Positions 55,901-64,000 of a DNA stretch of 64,000 bases are shown one piece after another. Every line of letters begins with the position of its first letter. The stretch's first letter is position 1. Below the pieces are notes generated by a model that ran no database searches, was not told where the DNA came from, and was given only the letters and a program-made list of their open reading frames with translations. Source of the DNA: Streptococcus mitis (lineage in GTDB: Bacteria > Bacillota > Bacilli > Lactobacillales > Streptococcaceae); the NCBI GenBank assembly GCA_001560895.1, contig CP014326.1, positions 1,004,001-1,068,000 of the forward strand, given 5' to 3'. Made by a program: the position numbers and the translations under genes.

Positions 55901-56590
55901 GCCCTGGAAATGCTGAAAGAGGTGGAAATCTATAATACTCTTCACCGCGCAGCTATTGAATTGCCAAGTGTTCAAACCCCAAGTCAAATCAAGAAATTTT
56001 ACGAACCAGTTATGGATATGGAAGGTGTCGAGATTGCAGGTCAAGGCCAGTCAGTAGACAAGAAAATCAGCTTTGATTTGCCAGATTTTTCAAGCAGAGA
56101 AAAGATAACAGGAGCTGAGATTGGTAGTGCTACCCACGAACTCATGCAGAGAATGGACCTCAGTCAGAGACCAACACTTGCTAGCCTGACAGAAACTCTC
56201 AAACAAGTTCAAACCAGCCCAGCTGTCAGAGACAAGATCAATCTTGCTAAAATTCTTGCTTTCTTTGACACAGCACTCGGTCAGGAAATTCTTGCTAATA
56301 CCAACCATCTCTACCGTGAGCAACCTTTCTCCATGCTCAAACGAGATCAAAAGAGTCAGGAAGACTTCGTTGTCCGTGGTATCCTTGATGGCTATCTCCT
56401 TTACGAAGATAAAATTGTTCTGTTCGACTATAAGACAGACCGCTATGATGAACCAAGTCAACTCGTAGACCGCTATCGTGGTCAATTAGCCCTATACGAA
56501 GAGGCTTTATCCCGATCCTATTCGATTGAAAATATTGAAAAATACTTGATTTTACTGGGTAAAGAAGAGGTTCAAGTTGTAAAAGTATAA
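52937..56590 (+). CDS. rexA: ATP-dependent helicase/nuclease subunit A (RexA/AddA)
   Basis: 1217 residues. UvrD-type motor: [16 protein letters not shown] (about residues 47-62), [14 protein letters not shown] (about 416-429), [16 protein letters not shown] (about 796-811) and [15 protein letters not shown] (about 885-899). The C-terminal nuclease shows [20 protein letters not shown] (about 1151-1170). It supplies the 3'-5' helicase and one nuclease of RexAB. Confidence 0.95.
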   Translation: MKPIPFLSEEEIQKLQEAEAHSSKEQKKTAEQIEAIYTSGQNILVSASAGSGKTFVMAERILDQLARGVEISQLFISTFTVKAATELKERLEKKISQQIQEMDDVELKQHLGRQLADLPNAAIGTMDSFTQKFLGKHGYLLDIAPNFRILQNQSEQLLLKNEVFHEVFEAHYQGKQKETFSHLLKNFAGRGKDERGLRQQVYKIYDFLQSTSNPQKWLSESFLKGFEKADFTSEKEKLTEQIQQALWDLESFFRYHLDNDAKEFPKAAYLENVQLILDEIGSLNQESDSQAYQAVLARVVAISKEKNGRALTNASRKADLKPLADAYNEERKVQFAKLGQLSDQVTILDYQERYHQDTWELAKTFQTFMSDFVEAYRQRKRQENAFEFADISHYTIEILENFPQVREAYQERFHEVMVDEYQDTNHIQERMLELLSNGHNRFMVGDIKQSIYRFRQADPQIFNEKFQRYAQNPQEGKLILLKENFRSSSEVLSATNDVFERLMDQEVGEINYDSMHQLVFANTKLTPNPDNKAEFLLYDKDDSEQEEEESQAETKLTGEMRLVIKEILKLHQEKGVSFKEISLLTSSRSRNDQILLALSEYGIPVKTDGEQNNYLQSLEVQVMLDTLRVIHNPLQDYALVALMKSPMFGFDEDELARLSLQKAEDKVHENLYEKLANAQKQSTSQKKLIHTALAEKLNQFMNILDSWRLYAKTHSLYDLIWKIYNDRFYYDYVGALPNGPARQANLYALALRADQFEKSNFKGLSRFIRMIDQVLEAQHDLASVAVAPPKDAVELMTIHKSKGLEFPYVFILNMDQDFNKQDSMSEVILSRKNGLGVKYIAKMETGAVEAHYPKSIKLSIPSLTYIQNEEELQLASYSEQMRLLYVAMTRAEKKLYLVGKGSREKLESKEYPAAKNGKLNSNTRLQAKNFQDWLWAISKVFAKDHLNFSYRFVGEDQLTRESVGELETKSPLQDSSQADNRQSETIKEALEMLKEVEIYNTLHRAAIELPSVQTPSQIKKFYEPVMDMEGVEIAGQGQSVDKKISFDLPDFSSREKITGAEIGSATHELMQRMDLSQRPTLASLTETLKQVQTSPAVRDKINLAKILAFFDTALGQEILANTNHLYREQPFSMLKRDQKSQEDFVVRGILDGYLLYEDKIVLFDYKTDRYDEPSQLVDRYRGQLALYEEALSRSYSIENIEKYLILLGKEEVQVVKV

Positions 56591-56607
56591 TCTAGAAAGG
56601 AGACATC

Positions 56608-57786
56608 ATGACACTTACAGTTAGAAAATCCCTGCACGATGCGGTTTTACAGGCTTCAAAATCTGATACTTGGGAACAAGCTACCAAGGAATGGAATGAA
56701 GTTTCCTTGATTTTTAACGGTATTGGCCGTAGCAATTGTGTCTGTGGGAATGCCATCAAATACGCCTACGAACTCTTTAACGGTGTCACAGGACAACGCC
56801 TCTTTCCGATTGGTAGCGATTGTGTTCGGCATTTTCATCGATTGACCCTTGACCAGCAACTAGAAGAGGAAGAAAAATTACTCAGAAAGGTCGAAAATCT
56901 GACCAGAAAAGCCCAGAAAAAGGAAAAAATCAAGCTTAACAAAAGTGACTTTGACGAGCGTCTTCTCAAATGGCTCTGGGAAAAAGGTGTTTTTAAACCT
57001 AATCGTGGAAATCAGTTCTCACCTGAGAGAGACTACCAACTCTTCCTAGAAATCTTTCAAGGAGGAAGTTGGACCAAGGCAGAACCTAAGAAGAAGGCGC
57101 GTATGGAGGAAGTTCTTGAAAAGTGTATCAAACCCTTTTTACTTGGAAAACCAGATGACCAACTCTACCTTGTCAAGTTAGGAAAGGAGAAAATTGATTA
57201 CGAACAGGAACTCCGTATCCAAGCAGAGAAAGAGCGCAAGAAGAGGGATAAAATCGCCAAGCAATATGCAGACAATCTGGTTCTAGCTATGGGCCCAGCA
57301 GAGCGTGCCTATCAAGATTATTTTGGTTTTACAGAAACCCTGACTCAAGAAGAACGCAAGTGGGAGAAAATTCTTTTTGGTAAAAATCGGACAGAACGGG
57401 CTATCAAGGCCAAACAATACCAAAAAGAGTTGGAAAAAGACCAACGAATTGCCAGTCAGGATCCAATTGAGAGAAAGCAGAAGCAGACCTGGCTTCTCAA
57501 TTCCTATTTTCGTGAGCTTCCTGAAGAAAAATCCCGATTTGCTCGGCTTTTATTAGAATATCGAAAAAGTGGTGAAGTACCCTTTTCAACCGCATACCTG
57601 TCAGATCCTCTCATCGACTTTTTCTATAAAATGAAAGCTTTTGAGTTTGAAATCGCACCAGAACAAGTCCGAGATTTTCTAAAAGAAAGCCTTCAGACAG
57701 ATCATCTCTCCTCAGCACAAGAAAGCTGGATAGAAGGCATTCTCCTCAACTGCCTCAAACCATTTTTAGAACGATTATTGATATAA
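56608..57786 (+). CDS. Uncharacterised protein downstream of rexA
   Basis: 392 residues, basic and mainly helical. The N-terminal ~90 residues contain NCVCGNAIKYAYELFN followed by GSDCVRHFH, four Cys/His ligands that could bind zinc (CxC...C...H). A charged helical region follows (EEEEKLLRKVENLTRKAQKK), then a C-terminal half with repeated Arg/Lys-rich helices. Seventeen bases after rexA with AAAGGAG as RBS, so it is cotranscribed with rexBA and might act on nucleic acids; that is inference only. Confidence 0.65.
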   Translation: MTLTVRKSLHDAVLQASKSDTWEQATKEWNEVSLIFNGIGRSNCVCGNAIKYAYELFNGVTGQRLFPIGSDCVRHFHRLTLDQQLEEEEKLLRKVENLTRKAQKKEKIKLNKSDFDERLLKWLWEKGVFKPNRGNQFSPERDYQLFLEIFQGGSWTKAEPKKKARMEEVLEKCIKPFLLGKPDDQLYLVKLGKEKIDYEQELRIQAEKERKKRDKIAKQYADNLVLAMGPAERAYQDYFGFTETLTQEERKWEKILFGKNRTERAIKAKQYQKELEKDQRIASQDPIERKQKQTWLLNSYFRELPEEKSRFARLLLEYRKSGEVPFSTAYLSDPLIDFFYKMKAFEFEIAPEQVRDFLKESLQTDHLSSAQESWIEGILLNCLKPFLERLLI

Positions 57787-57792
57787 GTAACA

Positions 57793-57826
57793 CCTACCGT
57801 GGAAATGCCATGGTAGGTTTTCTTTT
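57793..57826 (+). terminator. Terminator of the rexBA operon
   Basis: CCTACCGTGG / CCATGGTAGG (10 bp, one G-U), 5-nt loop, TTTTCTTTT. Confidence 0.85.
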
Positions 57827-57933
57827 ATGAAAAAAGATAATAGGGAATTGCAAACATTACTACTTGGTATTTTATATATAAAACAAAGTATGAAAACGTA
57901 ACGCAATTTTAAGACTTTTTGGTAAATTAAGAG

Positions 57934-57939
57934 TATAAT
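57934..57939 (+). promoter_or_regulatory. Probable -10 of the IgA1 protease gene
   Basis: TATAAT lies 88 bp before the start codon; no convincing -35 is seen. The long AT-rich leader up to the AAGGAGGAA ribosome binding site shows no other signal. Confidence 0.45.
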
Positions 57940-58026
57940 TAAAGTATGTTACCTTTTTATAAGATAACAAGCTAATATAATAAAGTTTGCCTTACATATT
58001 TTTAAAATTTATTTCAAGGAGGAATA

Positions 58027-61000
58027 ATGGAAAAGTATTTTGGTGAAAAACAGCAGCGTTTTTCATTTAGAAAATTATCAGTAGGACTTGTATCTGCAAC
58101 GATTTCAAGTTTATTTTTTGTGTCTGTATTAGCTAGTTCAGCTGTAGAGGCTCAAGAGACTAAAGGTGTTCACTATAAATATGTGACAGAGTCAGAACTA
58201 TCATCAGAAGAAAAGAAGCAGCTTGTCTATGACATTCCGACATACATGGAGAATGATGATGAGACTTATTATCTTGTTTATAAATTAAATTCCCAAAATC
58301 AACTGGGAGAATTGCCAAATACTGGAAGTAAGAATGAGATGCAAGCCCTAGTTACTGGTGCTAGCTTAGCTGCTCTGGGAATTTTAATTTTTGCCGTTTC
58401 TAAGAAAAAAGTTAAGAATAAAACGGTATTACATTTAGTATTGGTTGCAGGAATAGGAAATGGTGTCTTAGTTTCAGCTCATGCTTTAGAAAATAATTTC
58501 TTACTGAATTACAATACTGACTATGAACTAACCTCAGGAGAAAAATTACCTCTTCCTAAAACCATTTCAGGTTACACTTATATTGGATATATCAAAGAGG
58601 GAAACATGACTTCTGAATCTAAAGTAAGTAATCAAGAGAAATCAGTATCTAGTCCAACAAATCAACAAAAGGTAGATTATAGTGTTACACCGAATTTTGT
58701 AGAAAATCCATCAACAGCACAAGCTATTCAGGAACAAACATCTGTTTCTTCAACTAAGCCGACAGAAGTTCAAGTAGTTGAAAAAACTCTCTCTGCAGAA
58801 TTAACCAATCCAAGAAAAGAAGAGAAACAATCTTCAAATTCTGCCGTTGTAAGCGCAAAAGGCGAACCTGCAATCCAATCTGCCTTACCAAAAGCAGTTG
58901 TAACCGATAAAGGCGAACCTGCAACCCAACCTGCCTTACCAGAAGCTGTAGTAAGTGACAAAGGCGAGCCTGCAGTTCAACCAGAGCTTCCCGAAGCAGT
59001 TGTAACTGACAAAGGCGAACCTGCAACCCAACCCGCTTTACCAGAAGCTGTGGTAAGTGACAAAGGCGAGCCTGCAGTCCAACCAGAATTGCCAGAAGCT
59101 GTTGTAAGTGATAAAGGTGAACCAGAAGTTCACCCAGAGTTGCCAGAAGCAGTTGTAAGCGCCAAAGGTGAACCGGCAGTCCAACCTGAATTGCCAGAAG
59201 CTGTTGTTACTGATAAAGGCGAACCTGCAGTCCAACCCGCCTTACCAGAAGCTGTTGTAACCGACAAAGGCGAGCCTGCAGTTCAACCAGAGTTGCCAGA
59301 AGCTGTAGTAACCGACAAAGGCGAACCTGCAATTCAGCCAGAGTTACCAGAAGCTGTAGTAACTGACAAAGTCAAACCCGCAGTTCAACCAGAGTTACCA
59401 GAGGCAGTCGTAACTGACAAAGGGGAACCTGCAGTCCAACCAGCGTTGCCAGAGGCTGTAATAAGTGACAAAGGCGAACCTGCAATCCAATCTGCCTTAC
59501 CAAAAGCAGTTGTAACCGATAAAGGCGAACCTGCAACCCAACCTGCCTTACCAGAAGCTGTAGTAAGTGACAAAGGCGAGCCTGCAGTTCAACCAGAGTT
59601 GCCAGAAGCTGTTATAACCGATAAAGGTGAACCTGCAGTTCAGCCAGAGTTACCAGAAGCAGTTGTAACCGACAAAGGGGAACCTGCAGTCCAACCCGTC
59701 TTACCAGATGCTGTAGTAAGTGACAAAGGGGAGCCTGCAGTTCAGCCAGAATTGCCAGAAGCTGTTGTTACTGACAAAGGTGAACCTGAAGTTCAGCCAG
59801 AATTGCCAGAAGCTGTTGTTACTGACAAAGGTGAGCCTGAAGTTCAACCTGAATTGCCAGAAGCTGTAGTAACCGACAAAGGCGAATCTGCTGTCCAACC
59901 AGCGTTACCAGAAGCCGTTGTAACCGATAAAGGCGAACCTGCAATTCAGCCAGAGTTACCAGAAGCAGTAGTAAGTGACAAAGGTGAGCCTGCAATCCAA
60001 CCTGCGTTACCAGAAGCTGTTGTGAGTGACAAAGGTGAGCCTGAACAGGTAGCCCCACTTCCAGAATACACTGGTGATATTAATCAAGTAAAGCCAGATA
60101 TTCCGACTGAAAAAACAAAAGAGCAGGATCCAGAAAAAACACTCGAATTAAGAAATGTTTCGGATATTGAGTTGTACAGCCAGACGAATGGGACTTATAA
60201 ACAACATATTTCATTGGATGGAATTCCAAAGAATACGGATAATTACTTTGTCAAGGTAAAATCTTCGGCATTTAAAGATGTCTATCTGCCAGTCGCCTCA
60301 ATAACTGAAGCAGAAAGAAATGGTCAACCAGTTTATAAAATCACAGCCAAAGCTGAGAAACTCAAGCAAGAGCAGAACAATAAATATGTCGACCATTTCA
60401 CCTTCTACCTCGATAAGAAGGCTACAGAGGAAAAGACAAACTTTACTTCCTTTAGTAATCTGGTCAAAGCTATAAACCAAAATCTCTCTGGAACCTATCA
60501 TTTAGCGGCCAGCCTGAATGCTAACGAAGTGGAGCTTAGTCCTGATGATAAATCCTATATCAAGGGAACCTTTACTGGTCAGTTGATTGGAGAAAAAGAT
60601 GGTAAGAAGTATGCTATTTATAACTTGAAAAAACCTCTGTTTGAAAACTTGAGTGGTGCTACAGTAGAAAAACTAAGTCTAAAAAATGTTGCTATTTCAG
60701 GGAAAAATGATATTGCTTCACTGGCAAATGAAGCTACGAATGGCACAAAGATTAAACAAGTTCATGTCGATGGTGTTCTGGCTGGAGAACGTGGTATCGG
60801 TGGTTTGTTGGTTAAGGCAGACCAATCAAGCATCACAGAGAGTAGTTTCAAGGGAAGAATTGTCAATACCTATGAAACAACTGCTGCCTACAATATCGGT
60901 GGCCTGGTCGGTCACTTGACAGGAAACAAAGCTTCACTGACTAAATCAAAAGCGACAGTAGCCATTTCATCCAACACCAATAGTTCAGATCAGACTGTTG

Positions 61001-63999
61001 GTGGGCTAGCAGGTCTAGTAGATCAAGATGCGCATATACAAGATAGCTATGCTGAAGGTGATATCAACAATGTCAAGCACTTTGGTAGAGTCGCGGGTGT
61101 GGCTGGATATTTGTGGGATCGAAAAACGAATGAGGAACAGCATGCAGGAAGATTGACCAATGTTCTCAGCGATGTTAATGTAACCAACGGGAATGCCATT
61201 ACCGGTTACCACTACAATGGAATGAAGGTGAAGGACACATTCAGCAGCAAGGCGAACAGAGTATACAATGTCACCTTGGTTAGGGATGAAGTCATCAGCA
61301 AAGAATCCTTTGAAGAAAGAGGAACGATGCTAGATGCTTCTGAAGTGACGAATAAAAAAGCAGAAATCAATCCTCTCACTCCTCCAACAGTGGAGCCCCT
61401 TTCAACAAGTGGTAGTAAAGAAAGTGATTTTTCTAAGGTGAAGCATTATCAAGCTAAGCGTGCTTTGGTTTATAAGAACATTGAAAAATTGTTACCTTTC
61501 TATAACAAGGCGACCATCGTGAAATACGGAAATCTGGTCAAGGAGAATAGTCTCTTATATCAAAAAGAACTCTTGTCCGCAGTTATGATGAAGGATGACC
61601 AAGTAATCACAGATATTGTTTCCAACAAACAGACTGCAAACAAACTCTTACTTCACTATCAGGACCATTCATCTGAAAAATTTGATCTCAAGTATCAGAA
61701 TGATTTTGCCAAGCTAGCAGAATATAGTTTAGGGGATACAGGACTCCTCTACACTCCAAATCAATTCTTGTATGACCAAGACTCTATCATTAAGCAGGTC
61801 TTACCTGACTTACAAAAGGTTAACTATAAGTCAGATGCTATCAGAAAGACACTTGGTATTTCTCCAGAAGTTAAGTTAACCGAGCTCTATTTAGAAGACC
61901 AGTTCGCCAAAACAAAACAAAATCTGGGAGACATCTTGAAAAAACTCTTGTCAGCAGATGCCGGTCTAGCTAGCGATAACTCAGTCACCAGAGGCTATCT
62001 TGTAGATAAAATCAAGAACAATAAGGAAGCCTTGCTACTCGGTTTAACTTATTTAGAACGTTGGTATAACTTTAGCTATGGTCAGGTGAATGTCAAAGAT
62101 CTAGTTATGTATCATCCGGACTTCTTTGGTAAAGGAAATACTTCACCACTAGATACTCTGATTGAGTTAGGTAAATCTGGCTTTAACAATCTTCTTGCTA
62201 AAAACAATGTTGATACTTATGCTATCAGTCTTGCCAGCCATCATGGAACGACAGATTTGTTTAGCACGCTTGAAACTTACCGCAAAGTCTTTCTACCAAA
62301 TACAAGCAACAATGACTGGTTTAAATCACAGACCAAGGCTTACATCGTCGAAGAAAAATCTAATATCGAAGAGGTTAAAACAAAGCAAGGACAGGCTGGT
62401 ACCAAGTATTCTATCGGTGTCTACGACCGTATCACTAGTGCCACATGGAAATACCGCAATATGGTACTACCTCTACTTACCCTTCCTGAAAAATCTGTAT
62501 TTGTCATCTCGACCATGTCTAGTCTAGGATTTGGAGCTTATGATCGCTACCGCAACAGCGATTATAAGGCTGGAGATGAACTCAATAAGTTTGTTGAAGA
62601 TAATGCGCGTGAAACAGCCAAACGTCAGCGAGATCACTATGATTATTGGTATCGCATTTTAGATAAAGAAGGACGAGAAAAACTCTATCGTACAATTCTA
62701 CTTTATGATGCCTATAAGTTTGGAGATGATAGAACCTCTGGAAAAGCTACAGTTGAGGCTCAGTTTGATAGTACCAATCCGGCGATGAAGAATTTCTTTG
62801 GTCCAGTGGGTAATAAAGTAGTTCACAATCATCATGGTGCTTATGCAACTGGAGATGGCGTTTACTATATGTCCTATCGTATGTTAGATAAGGATGGAGC
62901 CATTACTTATACTCATGAGATGACCCATGATTCAGATCAGGATATTTACCTTGGTGGCTATGGTCGAAGAAGTGGCTTGGGACCTGAGTTCTTCGCAAAA
63001 GGCTTATTGCAAGCTCCTGACCAACCAAGTGATGCAACTATTACCATCAACTCTATCTTGAAACATAAAATATCAGATAGTACAGAAGGCCAGCGATTAC
63101 AAGTACTTGATCCAACTACAAGATTTAATAACGCAGCAGATCTTCAGAACTACGTCCACAATATGTTTGATGTCGTTTACATGTTGGAATATCTCGAAGG
63201 GCAATCTATCGTGAAACAGTTAGATGCTTATCAGAAAATGACGGCCCTGAGAAAAATCGAGAATAAATACGTAAAAGATCCTGCAGATGGAAATGATGTT
63301 TACGCTACTAACGTTGTACAAAATCTGACAGAAGAAGATGCCAAAAAATTGACTACTTTTGATAGTTTGATTACAAATAATATCTTGTCAGCTCGTGAAT
63401 ATAAGTCTGGGGAATATGAACGAAATGGCTACTATACGATTAAACTCTTTGCCCCAATCTATTCGGCTCTGAGCAGCAAGGGAACTCCGGGTGATTTGAT
63501 GGGACGTAGAATAGCTTATGAACTTCTGGCTGCCAAAGGCTTTAAGGATGGAATGGTACCATATATCTCAAATCAATATGAAAAAGATGCAAAAACGGCG
63601 GGAAGTAAGATTAAGTCTTATGGTAAAGAAGTAGGTTTAGTTACAGATGAACTTGTCCTTCAAAAAGTATTTAACGGTCAATATAAAACTTGGGCAGAAT
63701 TCAAGACAGCTATGTATCAAGAACGTGTGAAGCAGTTTGGGAACTTGAAGCAGGTTACCTTCAACGATCCAACTAAATCTTGGGCAAGTTTTGCAAGAAA
63801 GACGATTCATAGTGTAGAAGAACTGCAGCGATTAATGGACGAAGCTGTCCGTAAGGATGCAGATGAGAATCGTTATTCTTGGGACAACTATAATCCAGAA
63901 TATGATAGTGCAGTTCATAAGTTAAAGAGAGCAGTGTTTAAGGCCTATCTAAATCAAACTGATGATTTTAGAAGTTCAATTTTTAAGAATAAAAAATAG
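58027..63999 (+). CDS. iga: IgA1 protease, zinc metalloprotease (ZmpA)
   Basis: 1990 residues, complete with stop. Order: YSIRK-like signal (RFSFRKLSVGLVSATISS, residues 11-28); LPNTG at residues 96-100 followed by a membrane segment, the N-terminal sortase-type anchor peculiar to streptococcal IgA1 proteases; 23 tandem 17-residue repeats (278-668); GLUG-like repeats (GIGGLL, IGGLVG, VGGLAG; about 920-1000); catalytic domain with HEMTH at 1630-1634 and the third zinc ligand E1654. It cleaves the hinge of human IgA1 at the cell surface. Location next to rexBA matches the pneumococcal iga locus. ZmpB/ZmpC are the alternatives. Confidence 0.93.
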   Translation: MEKYFGEKQQRFSFRKLSVGLVSATISSLFFVSVLASSAVEAQETKGVHYKYVTESELSSEEKKQLVYDIPTYMENDDETYYLVYKLNSQNQLGELPNTGSKNEMQALVTGASLAALGILIFAVSKKKVKNKTVLHLVLVAGIGNGVLVSAHALENNFLLNYNTDYELTSGEKLPLPKTISGYTYIGYIKEGNMTSESKVSNQEKSVSSPTNQQKVDYSVTPNFVENPSTAQAIQEQTSVSSTKPTEVQVVEKTLSAELTNPRKEEKQSSNSAVVSAKGEPAIQSALPKAVVTDKGEPATQPALPEAVVSDKGEPAVQPELPEAVVTDKGEPATQPALPEAVVSDKGEPAVQPELPEAVVSDKGEPEVHPELPEAVVSAKGEPAVQPELPEAVVTDKGEPAVQPALPEAVVTDKGEPAVQPELPEAVVTDKGEPAIQPELPEAVVTDKVKPAVQPELPEAVVTDKGEPAVQPALPEAVISDKGEPAIQSALPKAVVTDKGEPATQPALPEAVVSDKGEPAVQPELPEAVITDKGEPAVQPELPEAVVTDKGEPAVQPVLPDAVVSDKGEPAVQPELPEAVVTDKGEPEVQPELPEAVVTDKGEPEVQPELPEAVVTDKGESAVQPALPEAVVTDKGEPAIQPELPEAVVSDKGEPAIQPALPEAVVSDKGEPEQVAPLPEYTGDINQVKPDIPTEKTKEQDPEKTLELRNVSDIELYSQTNGTYKQHISLDGIPKNTDNYFVKVKSSAFKDVYLPVASITEAERNGQPVYKITAKAEKLKQEQNNKYVDHFTFYLDKKATEEKTNFTSFSNLVKAINQNLSGTYHLAASLNANEVELSPDDKSYIKGTFTGQLIGEKDGKKYAIYNLKKPLFENLSGATVEKLSLKNVAISGKNDIASLANEATNGTKIKQVHVDGVLAGERGIGGLLVKADQSSITESSFKGRIVNTYETTAAYNIGGLVGHLTGNKASLTKSKATVAISSNTNSSDQTVGGLAGLVDQDAHIQDSYAEGDINNVKHFGRVAGVAGYLWDRKTNEEQHAGRLTNVLSDVNVTNGNAITGYHYNGMKVKDTFSSKANRVYNVTLVRDEVISKESFEERGTMLDASEVTNKKAEINPLTPPTVEPLSTSGSKESDFSKVKHYQAKRALVYKNIEKLLPFYNKATIVKYGNLVKENSLLYQKELLSAVMMKDDQVITDIVSNKQTANKLLLHYQDHSSEKFDLKYQNDFAKLAEYSLGDTGLLYTPNQFLYDQDSIIKQVLPDLQKVNYKSDAIRKTLGISPEVKLTELYLEDQFAKTKQNLGDILKKLLSADAGLASDNSVTRGYLVDKIKNNKEALLLGLTYLERWYNFSYGQVNVKDLVMYHPDFFGKGNTSPLDTLIELGKSGFNNLLAKNNVDTYAISLASHHGTTDLFSTLETYRKVFLPNTSNNDWFKSQTKAYIVEEKSNIEEVKTKQGQAGTKYSIGVYDRITSATWKYRNMVLPLLTLPEKSVFVISTMSSLGFGAYDRYRNSDYKAGDELNKFVEDNARETAKRQRDHYDYWYRILDKEGREKLYRTILLYDAYKFGDDRTSGKATVEAQFDSTNPAMKNFFGPVGNKVVHNHHGAYATGDGVYYMSYRMLDKDGAITYTHEMTHDSDQDIYLGGYGRRSGLGPEFFAKGLLQAPDQPSDATITINSILKHKISDSTEGQRLQVLDPTTRFNNAADLQNYVHNMFDVVYMLEYLEGQSIVKQLDAYQKMTALRKIENKYVKDPADGNDVYATNVVQNLTEEDAKKLTTFDSLITNNILSAREYKSGEYERNGYYTIKLFAPIYSALSSKGTPGDLMGRRIAYELLAAKGFKDGMVPYISNQYEKDAKTAGSKIKSYGKEVGLVTDELVLQKVFNGQYKTWAEFKTAMYQERVKQFGNLKQVTFNDPTKSWASFARKTIHSVEELQRLMDEAVRKDADENRYSWDNYNPEYDSAVHKLKRAVFKAYLNQTDDFRSSIFKNKK
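58858..60030 (+). repeat. 23 tandem 51-bp repeats in iga
   Basis: Each unit encodes a variant of KGEPAVQPELPEAVVTD. There are 23 full units and a partial 24th at 60031. Two 129-bp stretches (58858-58986 and 59470-59598) are identical and 12 units (612 bp) apart, showing expansion by duplication of a multi-unit block. Unit 11 is the most diverged (KVKPAVQ). Confidence 0.95.
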
Positions 64000-64000
64000 T

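Noticed and set aside
58858..60030. Regular repeats resembling a CRISPR array
   Set aside because: The units are adjacent 51-bp coding repeats in frame within iga, with no spacers and no cas genes.
58754..60058. Several minus-strand open frames within iga
   Set aside because: They arise from the repeated codons of the plus-strand gene read backwards; no RBS and no family resemblance.

Overview
The window is chromosomal DNA of a mitis-group Streptococcus (S. mitis / S. pneumoniae / S. pseudopneumoniae / S. oralis relatives). Supporting signs are low GC, dense short operons, extended -10 promoters of the TGnTATAAT type, a BOX element, the rexB-rexA-IgA1 protease order, the spermidine/agmatine operon, an SPJ_0845-type small protein and the rlmCD neighbourhood. 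The iron-transport genes that I recall lying downstream of rlmCD in S. pneumoniae (pathogenicity island PPI-1) are absent, so a non-pneumococcal member is somewhat favoured; species cannot be fixed from this alone.

Layout. 0-4.1 kb is core: a nucleoid-associated protein, a lysozyme-like wall hydrolase, a secreted DUF1002 protein and the 23S rRNA methyltransferase RlmCD. 4.1-12.3 kb is an accessory island at the 3' end of rlmCD. It contains five further copies of the last ~12 codons of an rlmCD/rumA-type gene (starting at 5163, 9390, 9561, 10619 and 10672), which read as attachment-site scars of successive integrating elements. Between them lie a CPBP protease, an immunity-like protein, a ribbon-helix-helix regulator with an R2K-type ATP-grasp enzyme sharing one operator motif, an HTH protein, a minimal nucleotidyltransferase, an ADP-ribosylglycohydrolase and several broken genes. 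No integrase remains there.

12.4-33.1 kb is core again: lipid kinase, neopullulanase under a cre site, a small permease operon, a candidate small RNA, tex with an apparently leaderless mRNA, SprT, PspC, a BceAB-type peptide-resistance ABC transporter preceded by a 36-codon gene and a dyad operator, a VIT-family transporter, and a six-gene polyamine operon (arginine/lysine decarboxylase, speE, carboxyspermidine dehydrogenase, nspC, aguA, aguB) preceded by a ~325-nt transcribed leader.

33.2-44.1 kb is a second accessory island. It begins with a wrecked large serine recombinase and an IS30-family remnant, then carries an intact Type III restriction-modification pair directly followed by an overlapping OLD-family TOPRIM ATPase plus UvrD-like helicase (a Gabija-like anti-phage pair), and ends in decayed genes of unknown origin.

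44.1-64 kb holds a two-component system facing a lantibiotic-type ABC transporter (with an 11-bp-period direct repeat in front of the transporter), a BOX element, a Cof-type phosphatase, a MarR regulator with an EVE-domain protein, the RexB/RexA recombination nuclease, an uncharacterised 392-residue protein and a complete IgA1 protease with 23 tandem 17-residue repeats. No rRNA, tRNA or CRISPR array was seen.
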